A stretch of DNA of 64,000 nt from the NCBI RefSeq assembly GCF_021730395.1, contig NC_069365.1, positions 26,071,501 through 26,135,500 of the forward strand, read 5' to 3'. Source of the stretch: Mercenaria mercenaria. Taxonomy: Eukaryota > Mollusca > Bivalvia > Venerida > Veneridae. The notes beneath the pieces were generated by a model that worked only from the letters and a program-made list of their open reading frames with translations, had not been told where the DNA came from and did not search any database. Shown here piece after piece: positions 49,001-60,300 of the stretch (position 1 is its first letter; each line of letters starts with the position of its first letter). Both the position numbers and the translations under genes were made by a program.

Positions 49001-49734
49001 GAAGATTCTGGGAAAGACTCATTGGCCTGACGAAAGTGACCCTTAAGAAGATTATTGGACGAGCGTACGTTACCCTGGAAACCCTTCAAACCATCACTAC
49101 ATAGTGCATGATTAACAATCGACCGCTGAAGCACGTTCCATCCAGTCCAGATGATCCTAGACCACTGACCCCAGCACACCTGTTGTATGGCCGCCAGACG
49201 ACATCATTGTCATATTCCAACGACATTGATGCCACTAACTGTGATGTAACATCAGATCACACATCATTTACCAAGCGAGCCCGGATACAGCAGACGCTCA
49301 AAGACCACTTTCGGCGCAGATGGATGTCCGAGTACCTGACAGCTCTTCGTGAACACCACCAGAAGACAGGATGTAACGCACAAACGATAAAAGTGGGTGA
49401 CGTTGTACTAATCCATGACGACTCTGCGAGAATACGATGGAAACTTGGCCTGGTAGACGAGTTACTCACTGGAATGGACGGGTTAACACAAGCAGTCAAA
49501 CTTAGAACTACTACAGGTGTGACGACACGACCAATCGTGAAGCCTTACCCTCTAAAAGTAAGAAGTGTACCCACCACAGACGATATCACTGACGATGTGT
49601 GAACTATAAACTAATGAACTTTCATATGTGATGCAATATTCATGAACTGTTAAGTATTTATTCTGATACACGCGATTTATTGTGATTAAGCAATTTTCTT
49701 TAAAGTGTAAAGTATCATTTCATGGCCCCGAGTA

Positions 49735-49864
49735 TGTCGGGAATTGGCGCGCTTTAACGTAACGTAAACGTAACCTTGCAATGTTTTGTATGTAACGTCA
49801 TTGTTAAAAAGGTATCGGACCTGGAACAGCGTCATTATTGCTATATTCCACTATATCTAAGATA
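49735..49864 (+). repeat. 3' LTR of the BEL/Pao element
   Basis: 130 bp, opening TGTCGGGAATTGGCGCGC and ending TCCACTATATCTAAGATA, followed by ggaat. It differs from the 5' LTR by a handful of substitutions and two small indels, the basis for the age estimate. Confidence 0.93.
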
Positions 49865-50075
49865 GGAATTAACAGGAAACAGGATGAAAGCCGAAGTTTC
49901 AAGACATTTCTGACATCGTTAAATCTGATGATTTTCGAAAGCATAGACTGAACAGAAAGCTTTTTGTGTTACTGATCTAAACCAGTTCATAACCTTTGTA
50001 AATGAGCTTTTGTGTTTTATGATAACAATATTTTTTCTTTTACATATTTTGCCCTTGTCAACATATATAGAGGAT

Positions 50076-50226
50076 ATTTGTTTGTTTCAGTGTAAGATCG
50101 AAATATATTTCACCGAGTGAACACTATAATTAAATATTTTCACGAGTGGCGCAGCCACGAGTGAAAATGTAAATTATTGTGTTCACGAGTGAAATATATT
50201 CCAATCTTACATTGAAACAAACAAAT
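50076..50226. mobile_element. Foldback element, about 150 bp
   Basis: ATTTGTTTGTTTCAGTGTAAGAT…GAAATATATTTCAC…GAGTGAACAC…ATTTTCACGAGTG is mirrored by CACGAGTGAAAATG…GTGTTCAC…GAGTGAAATATATTCC…ATCTTACATTGAAACAAACAAAT. The centre is GGCGCAGCC. The repeated word CACGAGTGAA gives it inner symmetry as well. Confidence 0.85.
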
Positions 50227-50531
50227 TTTCTTTTTATTTTATGTATTTTCAATGGTTTTAAACAAATTATGTCAATTTTACCCGCGCAGCGTCACGTGCA
50301 TCGCATCATGACGTCATGATTTCATGACGTCACGATATCTATAGCGTATAACTTTCAAATAGTCCTATGACGTTTCCAGACTTCTTTTAGATTATTTAAT
50401 GATGGAACGTATATCTTCATGATCCTGTAAATATTAATTTATATCTATGTCTTTACTGAAGTATATTTTTCATGAAATTTTCCATTATTTATAATTCATA
50501 TTCTTTCGCATTCAAGTGTAGTTCCGTACCA

Positions 50532-50592
50532 GTGAAAAATAAAATTGATATTTTCACTGTTTGAAACAGTGAAAATATCAATTTTATTTCAC
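50532..50592. repeat. 61-bp near-perfect hairpin
   Basis: GTGAAAAATAAAATTGATATTTTCACTGTTT faces GAAACAGTGAAAATATCAATTTTATTTCAC with essentially no loop. It could be two fused terminal repeats left after internal deletion of a DNA transposon. The inner word TTTTCACTG/CAGTGAAAA resembles that of the foldback element 450 bp away (ATTTTCACGAGTG). Confidence 0.85.
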
Positions 50593-51110
50593 CGATAAAT
50601 TTCAGTATTTCATTGAAAAGCATAAAATAAACCGTATTATTTGCTTTGTTCCAAAAATCTTAATTTTGAGTTTTACATTTAAGATCATTATATGTCAATT
50701 CTTTCAAAATATCCCTTTAAAGTGTAAAGCTCAACAAACCAAATCATGAATAGCGAAGTCGTTTTTTTTTGCCGGAGCATAAGTGAAAATGTTATAAATG
50801 TAACAAAAGCAAAACCGTTCATATATTTTTAATGAAAGTAGATAAAACGTATCCAAAGAAAAACAAACACATTCCAGTTTGAACATTAAAGAGTTTTTGC
50901 ATTATCTCGTTTACCTTTTTAATTAAAATATATGTATTTAAAGCACTTCTTTATTTCACAGAAATTCAAAAGATTCCAGCAGTTGCACCAGGTATTGGAA
51001 CAATCAAAGCTGTAAAATAGGGAAACCTTCCTGCTTCCAGATTCTAACTCTGGTTCTTTAATGAAATATCTCACATGACCATATCAGTATCTATCAGGAT
51101 TCATTTGTAA

Positions 51111-51400
51111 CCGCCCGCTTAGCTCAGTAAGTAAAATGAATAATAAGTCTACGGATCGCGGATCGTGAGTTCGATCCTCGGGCGGGGCGTATGTTCTCCG
51201 TGACTATTTGATAAACGACATTGTATCTAATACATTAGTCCTCCGCCTCTGATTCATGTGGGGAAGTTGGCAGTTACTTGCGGAGAACAGGTTTGTACTG
51301 GTACAGAATCCAGGAAGACTGGTTAGGTTAACTGCCCGCCGTTACATGACTAAAATACTGTTGAAAAACGGCGTTAAACCCAAAACGAACAAACAAACAA
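51111..51400 (+). mobile_element. tRNA-derived SINE, family 1, copy 4
   Basis: Head CCGCCCGCTTAGCTCAGTAAG…GAGTTCGATCCTCGGGCGGGG; the usual body; tail AACGGCGTTAAACCC followed by (AAAC)n. The A-box region is more diverged than in the copy at 38177. Only a short possible target match (tcattt) flanks it. Confidence 0.92.
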
Positions 51401-52512
51401 TCATTTCATTCCAGCCCCAACTGGTCGGTCTAAAATGTCTAAGGTTTCAACATTAGTTTATAATGTAAAGCAACCAGCATATTTATACAGTAGTTTTTAG
51501 TAGTTTCACGAGTTTGGTGTACATGCACGTTCGACAATGGTATAATCTGAAATAAAGTGAACATTTTTAAATAGTTCTGCAAGTTTGATAAAACGGAAGT
51601 ACTGACATAACGTCATTTATTAGGATAAAGATGATTAAAGCCTGGACTCAGTATATGGAAACGAAAATTATTTCATGAATCAATGGCGATTCGTGAGTAA
51701 AGTTAGTAAAACGACTACGTTATTATCTTGACACATTAAATGTTTCTGAATAATGTCTTAAAATCAGCCTGAAATGCGCGACTGTAGGTACATATCTTAA
51801 AAAAAAAGAAAATAACAAGCACATTGACCTATAAATTTTATTTTACCTTACTATAGCATATATGTTTATTTACACATTTGGGAAGTTTCAGTTATTATCT
51901 ACATTACAGAAAAAAAAATACATTTGCTAAAATGTCATCAAATTGTGATGTTTCCCATAGACTCTCATGAAATTTGCGTGAGGTCTCTTCCAATCAGTTA
52001 AGCAAAGAATTAACACATCGCCCTATCTTTTTTGGTTTGCCGAACTTTCTAAGTATATTCTGAAGATTGTATAAATCATAGTTTAGTAAAGTTCTATATT
52101 GCAGGAAAACTATCAGAACGTGCAGAACTACCTTAAGCTGTAAAACCAAAAGTTCGATTATTGTAGCCCAAACACCACAGTCGGTCAGCATATAAAACCC
52201 AAACTCCCCTCCAAGGCATCTACCATCTGTAGCATCAGCAATACCATAAACACTGCCCGATGATCAACATTTGGGGGGGGGAAAAATACAAAAAAAAAAA
52301 AAAACAATAGCAGTTTCGAATTCACGACAGATTGATATCCCCCCTACATCCAAACAATAAAATTAAAAAATAAAGCTATGCATAAATGTGTATGTCGGGG
52401 TCAGGCTAGTTATGATAGTCTCCATGTCAGCTAGACCATTGGGTAATTCAAATACAACATAAAAGAAGAACATGCGTTTCATCTAAAATCATATAGTTGT
52501 ACTATGAGAATG

Positions 52513-52794
52513 TTTGTTTGTTTGCTTTGGGTTTAACGCCGTTTTTCAACAGTATTTTGGTCATGTGACGGCGGCAGTTAACCTTACCAGTGTTTCTGGA
52601 TTCTGTACCAGTACAAACCTGTTCTCCGCAAGTAACTGCCAACTTCCCCACATGAATCAGAGGTGGAGGACTAATGATTTCAGACACAATGTCGTTTATC
52701 AAATAGTCACGGAGAACATACACCCCGCCAGGGGATCGAGCTCACGACCCCGCGATCCGTAGACCACCGCTACCTACTGAGCTAAGCGGGCGGG
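52513..52794 (-). mobile_element. tRNA-derived SINE, family 1, copy 5 (complete)
   Basis: Minus orientation; the tail (TTTG)n and GGGTTTAACGCCGTTTTTC are at the low end, the tRNA-like head CCGCCCGCTTAGCTCAGTAGG at the high end. Target duplication ctatgagaatg at 52502-52512 and 52795-52805. It faces copy 4 about 1.1 kb away, so the two could pair as an inverted repeat in a transcript. Confidence 0.92.
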
Positions 52795-52805
52795 CTATGA
52801 GAATG

Positions 52806-54039
52806 ATTGATAACTTTTCTCAAGGCAAAACTAAATTGTTCAGTTTTCCAATCAGTAGAATTTAGAACTAGAATTATAAAATAGTAAGATGTGTGCTAGA
52901 CAATAATAGGGAAAAGTTAGATATAAGCAGCTTTAGGGGTCGACCAGTTGGTTTTTTCTTTTTTGAAAAAAAAAGAATATTCTGTCTGGATTTGCTTGAA
53001 AAAAAGCCACAAAACATTATGGCTTTAATATAATGAAAAATAAATTATGGTTCCCTAATCACTGAAAAAAAGGTTTCCGGTCAGATTTTAAACAAAAATA
53101 TTTCCATAACTCTGAGAGCAATATGCATTGCTTTACATTGCTCTTAGATTTAATAATGACATAATATGGTTGGTATGTTTTATCCATAACAAACGCAAAA
53201 AGCACTTGTTTTACATTTTTACCATCAGTAAAAAAATCAGGAAATGTTGTGTGAATGCAAATGATAAACAATAAAAGCGTACAAAATAGTATGAACATCA
53301 TAACAAATACGAATAATACCGGGATAATGATATGTTCCGCAACCTTTACATCAGGATATGCCCAGTATAAGTCTTAAACCACTTGACTGTAATGAAACAA
53401 ATTGTTTAAATGCAACTAAAGCACAACAAACTCAGCATTTTTTGTGATGCTATGAACACTTCTTTTTCTGGGAATGTCACAAAAATACAACAAATTAAAA
53501 AAACAACAACAGATTTTAGCAAAAACCCATTCACACGACTACAGCTGTTAATTCTAGATATATGAAAAGGAATTGGACTTTATCAAAATTAAGGTTAAAA
53601 CACAATTTCAAGTGACTCCTCTTTAGTTTACAAAACAGTCCTTTTCAAAATAGGTGTTAAAACGTATATGGCAAAACGCCCCCTTTTTCTTTCCCTTTTC
53701 TAGCCTCCCAGTTCAACCATTCCACGATCATGTATCAAATTCATATTATGACATAAAATGTCTCCCTGTAAGTATAACCTGTAATAACTGTGCTTTATCT
53801 TTATATTGAAATAAGTCAATGAAAATAATATTGAAAATCTAGTTACAAAACGTCTTTTTTTCCCACATTATTCATCAGTGTCACAAAGTACGTGCATTTT
53901 TGATATTTTCTATTTTTTTTTTCATCAAAAAGTATGGACGAGACACTGTTTGAGAACAAAAAAGATCATGGGAAAAAGACAGGAGTAACATTTCGTAAGC
54001 GCAATAACATTTAACATACTTTCAAATTTAATGAATTTC
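52806..54039. other. Non-coding interval downstream of gene B
   Basis: AT-rich, no exon or named repeat. It should contain the gene B 3' UTR; I find no AATAAA on the minus strand close to the stop, so the polyadenylation site is not assigned. Confidence 0.35.
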
Positions 54040-54339
54040 TCAATTTTTGTTTCCGTTCTTTCCCTGAGCAACTCCTTTACATAATAAAGGTCCATTCTCA
54101 TGCAAATATACAGCTGGCCATACAATATAGTCTATGAGTCTGCCTGATTTTGTATACGCTTTGTAGACACCGGTATCAAAGTGCATGTCACCTTGTTCTT
54201 CTGGAAAGTCGATTTTTACAGTAGGTTCTTGTCGACACATAGACCAACAAATATTTACACATTTTGCGATATATTTCAGAACTTTATTCTGTGGGTTATT
54301 GTAAATGCGACTTTTCCTCGAAATTACGTCTGTAGCAAT
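54040..54339 (-). CDS. Gene B last exon: C-terminal Mieap block
   Basis: 100 codons including the TGA stop, after acceptor tcactttcag. Starts IATDVISRKSRIYNNPQN, then YIAKCVNICWSMCRQEPT, FDTGVYKAYTKSGRLIDYIV and KGVAQGKNGNKN. Roughly 60% of residues are shared with gene A from KCxNICW onward; the first 25 residues differ. Confidence 0.87.
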   Translation of the reverse strand: MATDVISRKSRIYNNPQNKVLKYIAKCVNICWSMCRQEPTVKIDFPEEQGDMHFDTGVYKAYTKSGRLIDYIVWPAVYLHENGPLLCKGVAQGKNGNKN

Positions 54340-57300
54340 CTGAAAGTGAGTAGACAAGAATAAGGAATAAGTATCAACTGCTTGAAAATCCCTAGGTGGT
54401 GTATAGAAACATTTCTGCATACTTCTTTGAACTTACATCAACAAGTACTTTAATGGTTTTACAAATGTAATAGAGAATATGACTGTTAGCTTTCAGAAAA
54501 CTTGTTTCATTAACTTATTTTAATCAACTGTTCTAATATTCGTTTTTAATGATATTAATTGTAATTCTATAAATAATTCAATCTAATCTGCTGCAAAGTC
54601 AATAAAATGATGATAATTTTTATCAATTACATCTGAGAATTCTATCTTAGCTGGATAAAGATGACTTGAATTTAAGTCTAAAGACGATTCTTAGGGAGCA
54701 TAAATCATTACCAAGCAAAACTGTAGCACATTTGAAACAACCAATCACGTTACTTTGCACCAGCTTAAGCAGAACTCGATAATTGGGAAGGGTCCATATG
54801 ATCCCAGAGGACAAGAAACAAGAAATATCTTTAAAAATGATGGTCGGCGAATTGTAATAAGGAAAGAAGTTTACGAATTTTTCATCTAACATTCATCTTT
54901 CATCTGCAAAACTAAACACCGCACTTTAACAATTTAAATGGTTCTCTTTTAATTTTTCGCAAAGGTTTCGTAGGGTTGCAATTTTGTTTCGTTTATCCTT
55001 AGACGAATAATTACAGCAGTAGTTTGATGAAGATTCATGAAGCGGTTCATGAGAAGAGGTCATTAAACGTGTTTATATTTTTAGCTAAATTGGTCCCTAT
55101 CCTCATTTGTAACAAAATAGCAGGAGACCATACGATATTGTTACACATCGAGTTTGATAAAAATCCATAACATTTTAGTGGTTAATGCGAAGAAAGGCAT
55201 ATCTACTTTTAGCTATAGTGGTCCCTAATAGGGCCCAAGTTCCTATATAAATAAATTTGTAAGAGGACCTTATAATGATGCTCCAGACCAAGTATGACAA
55301 AGATCCACCAAGCTGTTCATGAGACGCTGTATAAAGGCATTTCTAGTTTTAGCTCTAGCAGCCCCTAAAAGGGGTTAAATGTCCCAGCTGAACAAAGTTG
55401 GCTGCGGGCCTAATAAAGACGCTACAAATCAAGTTTGATTAGAATACATGTGAAAAAATCAAAGGATTTTTTAATTTATTATTTTTATTTATTTCTAAAA
55501 TAGGCCAACTGATCCCGCTTTAACAAATGCATATTCGCTATTCATGAATCTTTGGACAATGACGTCACACCTATAAAAAAGTGAAGGTCAAGCAAAACAT
55601 ACAATTGTAATTATTTCAATATTTCTGTTTCATAAGCAAAGTTTGACCGTAGTCATATCACATAGATAAACTGTATGCAGCAAACCTTCATTTCAGTGTA
55701 AAGAGATTCATTCATTATATAGCTTATATATAATAAAACAGATTTCAACTGAGTTCAATATTTGCATACCATACTAAAGAATAATATTCATATATAATAA
55801 CTCAGTTCAATACTTTATAACAATAATATCAAAGCAAACAAGTACTCATTTTAATATGCAATCTGAATAAGTCACAAAAGCAAGAAACCTTTTCATATAC
55901 AGACGACAATTGTAACAAGGAAAATCTTTTAAAAAGCACTTCTCTACATAAAAGACTCTTATCACACCCTTATTCATGTGATACGCAAACCGTATTCAGC
56001 TTTTTCTTTAATTTGATATGTGTTGGTATTTGAACAAGTTTTTATCATATTTATTAAACTTACTTATCATTTTGAGATATATCAATATTTTTGCTAAATA
56101 TATTGAGCCAAAGTTAGCTTTAAATTTGTGAACAGCGTCGTTTAGGATAAACGCTTTGTCTACATTTCACTCAGCGTAGCACAATCAACAGAGTGAAAGA
56201 AATTGACACTCTCGTCCAATCAGGCAGAGTGTTACATAAATGTTCCATCTTGATAAATTATCTATAATGCGTTATCAAGTAGTTTGATTTGCAAACTGAA
56301 GTCACGTGGCATAGGAAACGAAAACGAATTTAGACGGCGTTCGCCGAAAAATATGGCGACATTGAATCTAAGAATCTATAAAGGAGACGACTTTAAACGG
56401 CCACTATTCTTTATCAACAAGCTCTGCAGGAATTAAATTTAACATAAAGTCGGAAGCATAATTCTCAGCTTGCAAATATTAACAGGTTTGATTGAATCTA
56501 TTTATGAGATGTAATGACATTTACCCTCATGACTTGTAAAAGATTTAGACATATTTCCTATTTGTGTGTAATGTTACTGAAATGCAGTTTGAATTCGAAT
56601 AATATTTTATATACTTTCCTATGATTTCGAAATGAATTAACGGCATGTTATATAGAAAATGTTCCTACTTACCGTTTCGAATCGATCAGACAAGGTCACT
56701 TCGACAAACTTTCGTAGCTCCATGATTGTTTTCTTCCCGTCGGTTGGGAAGGTATTGAAGTCATAGATAACTTCATGCATCTGAAAAATAAAGAATCTAT
56801 CTACTACTCGTTTAACGGCACTTTATTAAACCTGTGTACAAAAAAACACAACAGAAGAGTAGTTTCAATTCGACCTTTTAAATACAGACAGAAAGCCACT
56901 GAAATGAATGTAGTCATACTTTGTAAGTAGTATATAGAGATTTGACCATACAACATCAACGTGAATAAAATCCAAGATGACAAAAGACTAAATCCGTCCT
57001 AAAATCGATTGTGTTCCACCAGATAAAAAAAACCGGTAAAGTTATTACCCACATTTGTGTAAATGGTTATATAAAAGATAAAGCATATGCACACTTTCAA
57101 CAGTCATTAAAACATAATCGTTAACCAAAATCAATGATCTGCGATTAAGAATGTATGACACCGAGTGAATCCCCAGCAAGTAACGGTAACAAAAGGAACA
57201 ATATGTAAACTATAACGTTCTGTTAAATAATATAACACACATGTTAATCATAGACGCACATTTGCAAGGCATTGCATCAAGAGAACCAACAAAGGTCTGA

Positions 57301-60300
57301 CAAAGTAGGTCCGAAGTCAATAATTAAAGCAATTAGCACTGAAAACAGTATTTCACTGGGTCTTTTATCTTTCTCCTCAGTCAAAAAAGGCTGTCAACAG
57401 GTTGGACACAAAAGAAATGCGGTTCTCGAAATTAAGAGGTTTATCCGCTTTTACATTTTTAAAGCACAATATTTACTATACTTTTAAACCAAATCCAGTA
57501 CGATAGAAAAAATAATAAAATACAGTTAACCTTTTTAAGTAGGTTTCATCTCTATGTACTTTAGAAAAAAATCTTATATGTCGCATCTACTTTCTTTGTA
57601 AGAAAATTTTATTCTCAGTGAAACACCAAATTTGCTTTATAATGATAAAGGCAAGTAGTTCATGCAATGTACCATATAATAATTAAGATATCTTATACTT
57701 ACCTCCTCCGTCTGCAGTGATTTCTCGTATTTATCTTTATCACATAATTGTTCAATTTTGTCAGTAACCTTTAATGAAAACAGAGAATAACAGCCGTATG
57801 TGAACAGTATAGATGATGTTTATTGCATAATTCAATTATTCAAAACAAAAGCTTATTTGAAAACTCTCTGTCATCATAGCTATATAATTAGAATCACGAC
57901 GAGTATTAACATGTTATAATTTGTCGTAAGGGTCAGAGGTGGGAAAACATACTTCGTATTTGTCCCCTGCAACATCTTCCAAATTCTGTTTTTGTTCAAT
58001 ATCAGTGTCTTGAGGAGCAAGCTAAAATCAGTTAGTACATTGTTATAAATACAATCTTTTGTAATATAAATGATAATCATATGATAATGATACTGTCTAC
58101 TGAAAAGTGATCGTGCAGTTTACAATCATACTGAAATGCAGTCGAAGGCTTTATGCTCTAAGCATTAGTTGTGTACAGTTTAATTAAACAATTAATCACA
58201 TTGAAAAATCTAATTGCACATTAAAATAATGAATCAAAATTTGTTTAGAATGCAGAATAGGTTTTTGAATTATATCTATATATACAGTTGTACCGTACCA
58301 CAGAAGGACCATGAGGTTCAGCATGTTCTCGTGATGTGTTTCCATTCGAACTACTGGTTTCCTATCAAAGTGTAAAAAGAAAGTAAAGATATATACATCA
58401 AACTTTACGATTTAGTAATTTTCAACCACTGTTGATATTTTGCAAAATAAGATGTGATTGGCTCAATTTAAAACCAGTTATATTTTATTTTCAAACTAAC
58501 ATTTAAGGTATATGTTTTACTTTACTTTTTTATTCCCTAATTAGTATTATATTCCTGCGGAACAAAGTTACACAACATGTGATTATCATAACATGAATGT
58601 TTTTGTAACGTCTTATGCTTGTCTTGGAAATAGTTAATTCTTATGTTGCTAAAATGTTTTAAATAAGTTATTATGTATATAAACGCAGGATGTGCAATGT
58701 GACAATATGCATGTTAACCTCTCACTATGACAAAAACATGAAAAAGAAGGTAATAATATCACCTCTACATGTAGAGCTACTGCCTTTTCTTTTTTATCAC
58801 TGACATTGTTCACTGGTTGTGCATGGTGCTCTTTGGGTTGTCTTCCAAAAGGATCGTTTACAGATATCGTTAGCTTGCATATACTAGTCTTTATTTTGTT
58901 CATGTGCTCATCCGAAACTTGATGACATAACTCATTTGCCCTCTAAATTTGTTTCAAAGAAAACATAACATGTAATTTTCAATTATCAACAACAATCAAA
59001 CTGGCATAAGCTTGATTAATTGAACCATATGCAAGCGGATTAACTCAAGTCCGCTCTAAACTCAAAGCTGAATATTGCTTGGAACTGTCAAACCTTTCAA
59101 CAAACCATTATTATTCCTGATCAACAAATAATAATATGATATCCATTCTTTAAATCGATTTGCACATTTGTTAGACGAAACATAAGGTTCAGAAATTATT
59201 TATGATACGGAACATATATGCGTTTACTGTACACTTATTTAAACAACGGGATCATTGACCCTAAAGTGCTCACCTGTGTACAAGGCTTCAAGTGCGTTTG
59301 TATCGAGTACTGAGTTACACCAAATACCAAGGTATTAGCTACAGTTGATTCAGAGAAGAAGATTTTCAAAGTTTCTTATATAAAAGTTTATAGTAAGTGC
59401 ATGTCAGACACAGGGGTGTGGCAATTTTACTTTTGACCATAGGGCAATAATTTGGACAAAGGACTCAGATGTTTAATGAAATAGAATTATTTTAACTACA
59501 TGTACTTTGAAAGAAGGGCTACCCAGATATCATTTGTGTAAAATCTAATCACTGGCATTCAGTGGTTTTAGAAGAGATGCTGTTTAAAGGAATTGTTGAT
59601 GAAAAACGACCAGGAGGGTTCCGTGTCCGAGTAGTTAATCTCGCTGACTTCAAATCACTTGTCCCTCACCGATGTGAGTTCGAGCCTTACTATGGGAGTT
59701 GAATTCTTTATGTAAGGAAGCCATCCAGTCGGCTTACAGAAGGTAGGTGGTTCTACCCAGGTACCCGCTCGTGATGAAATAATGCACGGAGTGGCACATG
59801 GGACATTCCTCCACCACAAAGCTGGAAAGTTGCCATATGACCTATAATTGTGTCGGATCCAACAAAATAAATGAAGAACGACCACGCCCTCTGGCGGCCA
59901 TGTTTTGAGACGAATATGAAAATTTATAACACTGTTTGTTGAAGGTCTTACATTAAGCATTTGCGTAAAATTATTCTAAAATCGGGCAAGCAGTTTTTAA
60001 TTTCCGCTATATACTAACAGGGAAAAGAGACCACGCCCCAGGCGGCCATGCCTTTTGACGAATCGGTATAATTTTAAGAGTCTTCGTAGAGAGTTACATA
60101 AGAACCATTTATATAAAATTATTTCAAAATAGGACAATCGGTTTCGGAGAAGATTTCGTTTGAAAAATGTTCTATTTCTAGCCCTGGCAGCCTCTATGTG
60201 CAACCAAGCAAAATTATTTGAACAACTCTGGTTGAAGACTGTACAAGAAACATCCATGCCACGTTTCATTAAAATCAAATCAGTGGTTTTGGAGGAGATG

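Larger units (their letters stand above)
41224..49864 (+). mobile_element. BEL/Pao LTR retroelement, broken, with both LTRs and a nested insertion
   Basis: The family call rests on the gag-side block LPKLTLPTFNGDILRWQTFW (the DUF1759 type typical of Pao), an A17-like protease region, and the integrase order. Parts: 5' LTR 41224-41358; primer-binding-like TGGTGCCGTGACC at once after it; gag-like 41435-42800, including CCHC knuckles near 42600-42775; protease region 42860-43030; nested DNA element 43031-46440; reverse transcriptase 46500-47410; RNase H 47480-47950; integrase 48240-49105; C-terminal integrase-associated block 49108-49602; 3' LTR 49735-49864. Flanked by a 5-bp target duplication, ggaat (41219-41223, 49865-49869). 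It is a fossil with roughly ten breaks plus the insertion. The LTRs differ at about 5%, so it is old but not ancient. Confidence 0.92.
49870..51105. other. Non-coding interval after the BEL element, with two hairpins
   Basis: No exon can be supported. The interval holds a 151-bp foldback element and a 61-bp perfect-type hairpin (entered separately), and a stretch near 50290-50340 with repeated GTCACG/TGACGTCA words. Confidence 0.4.
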
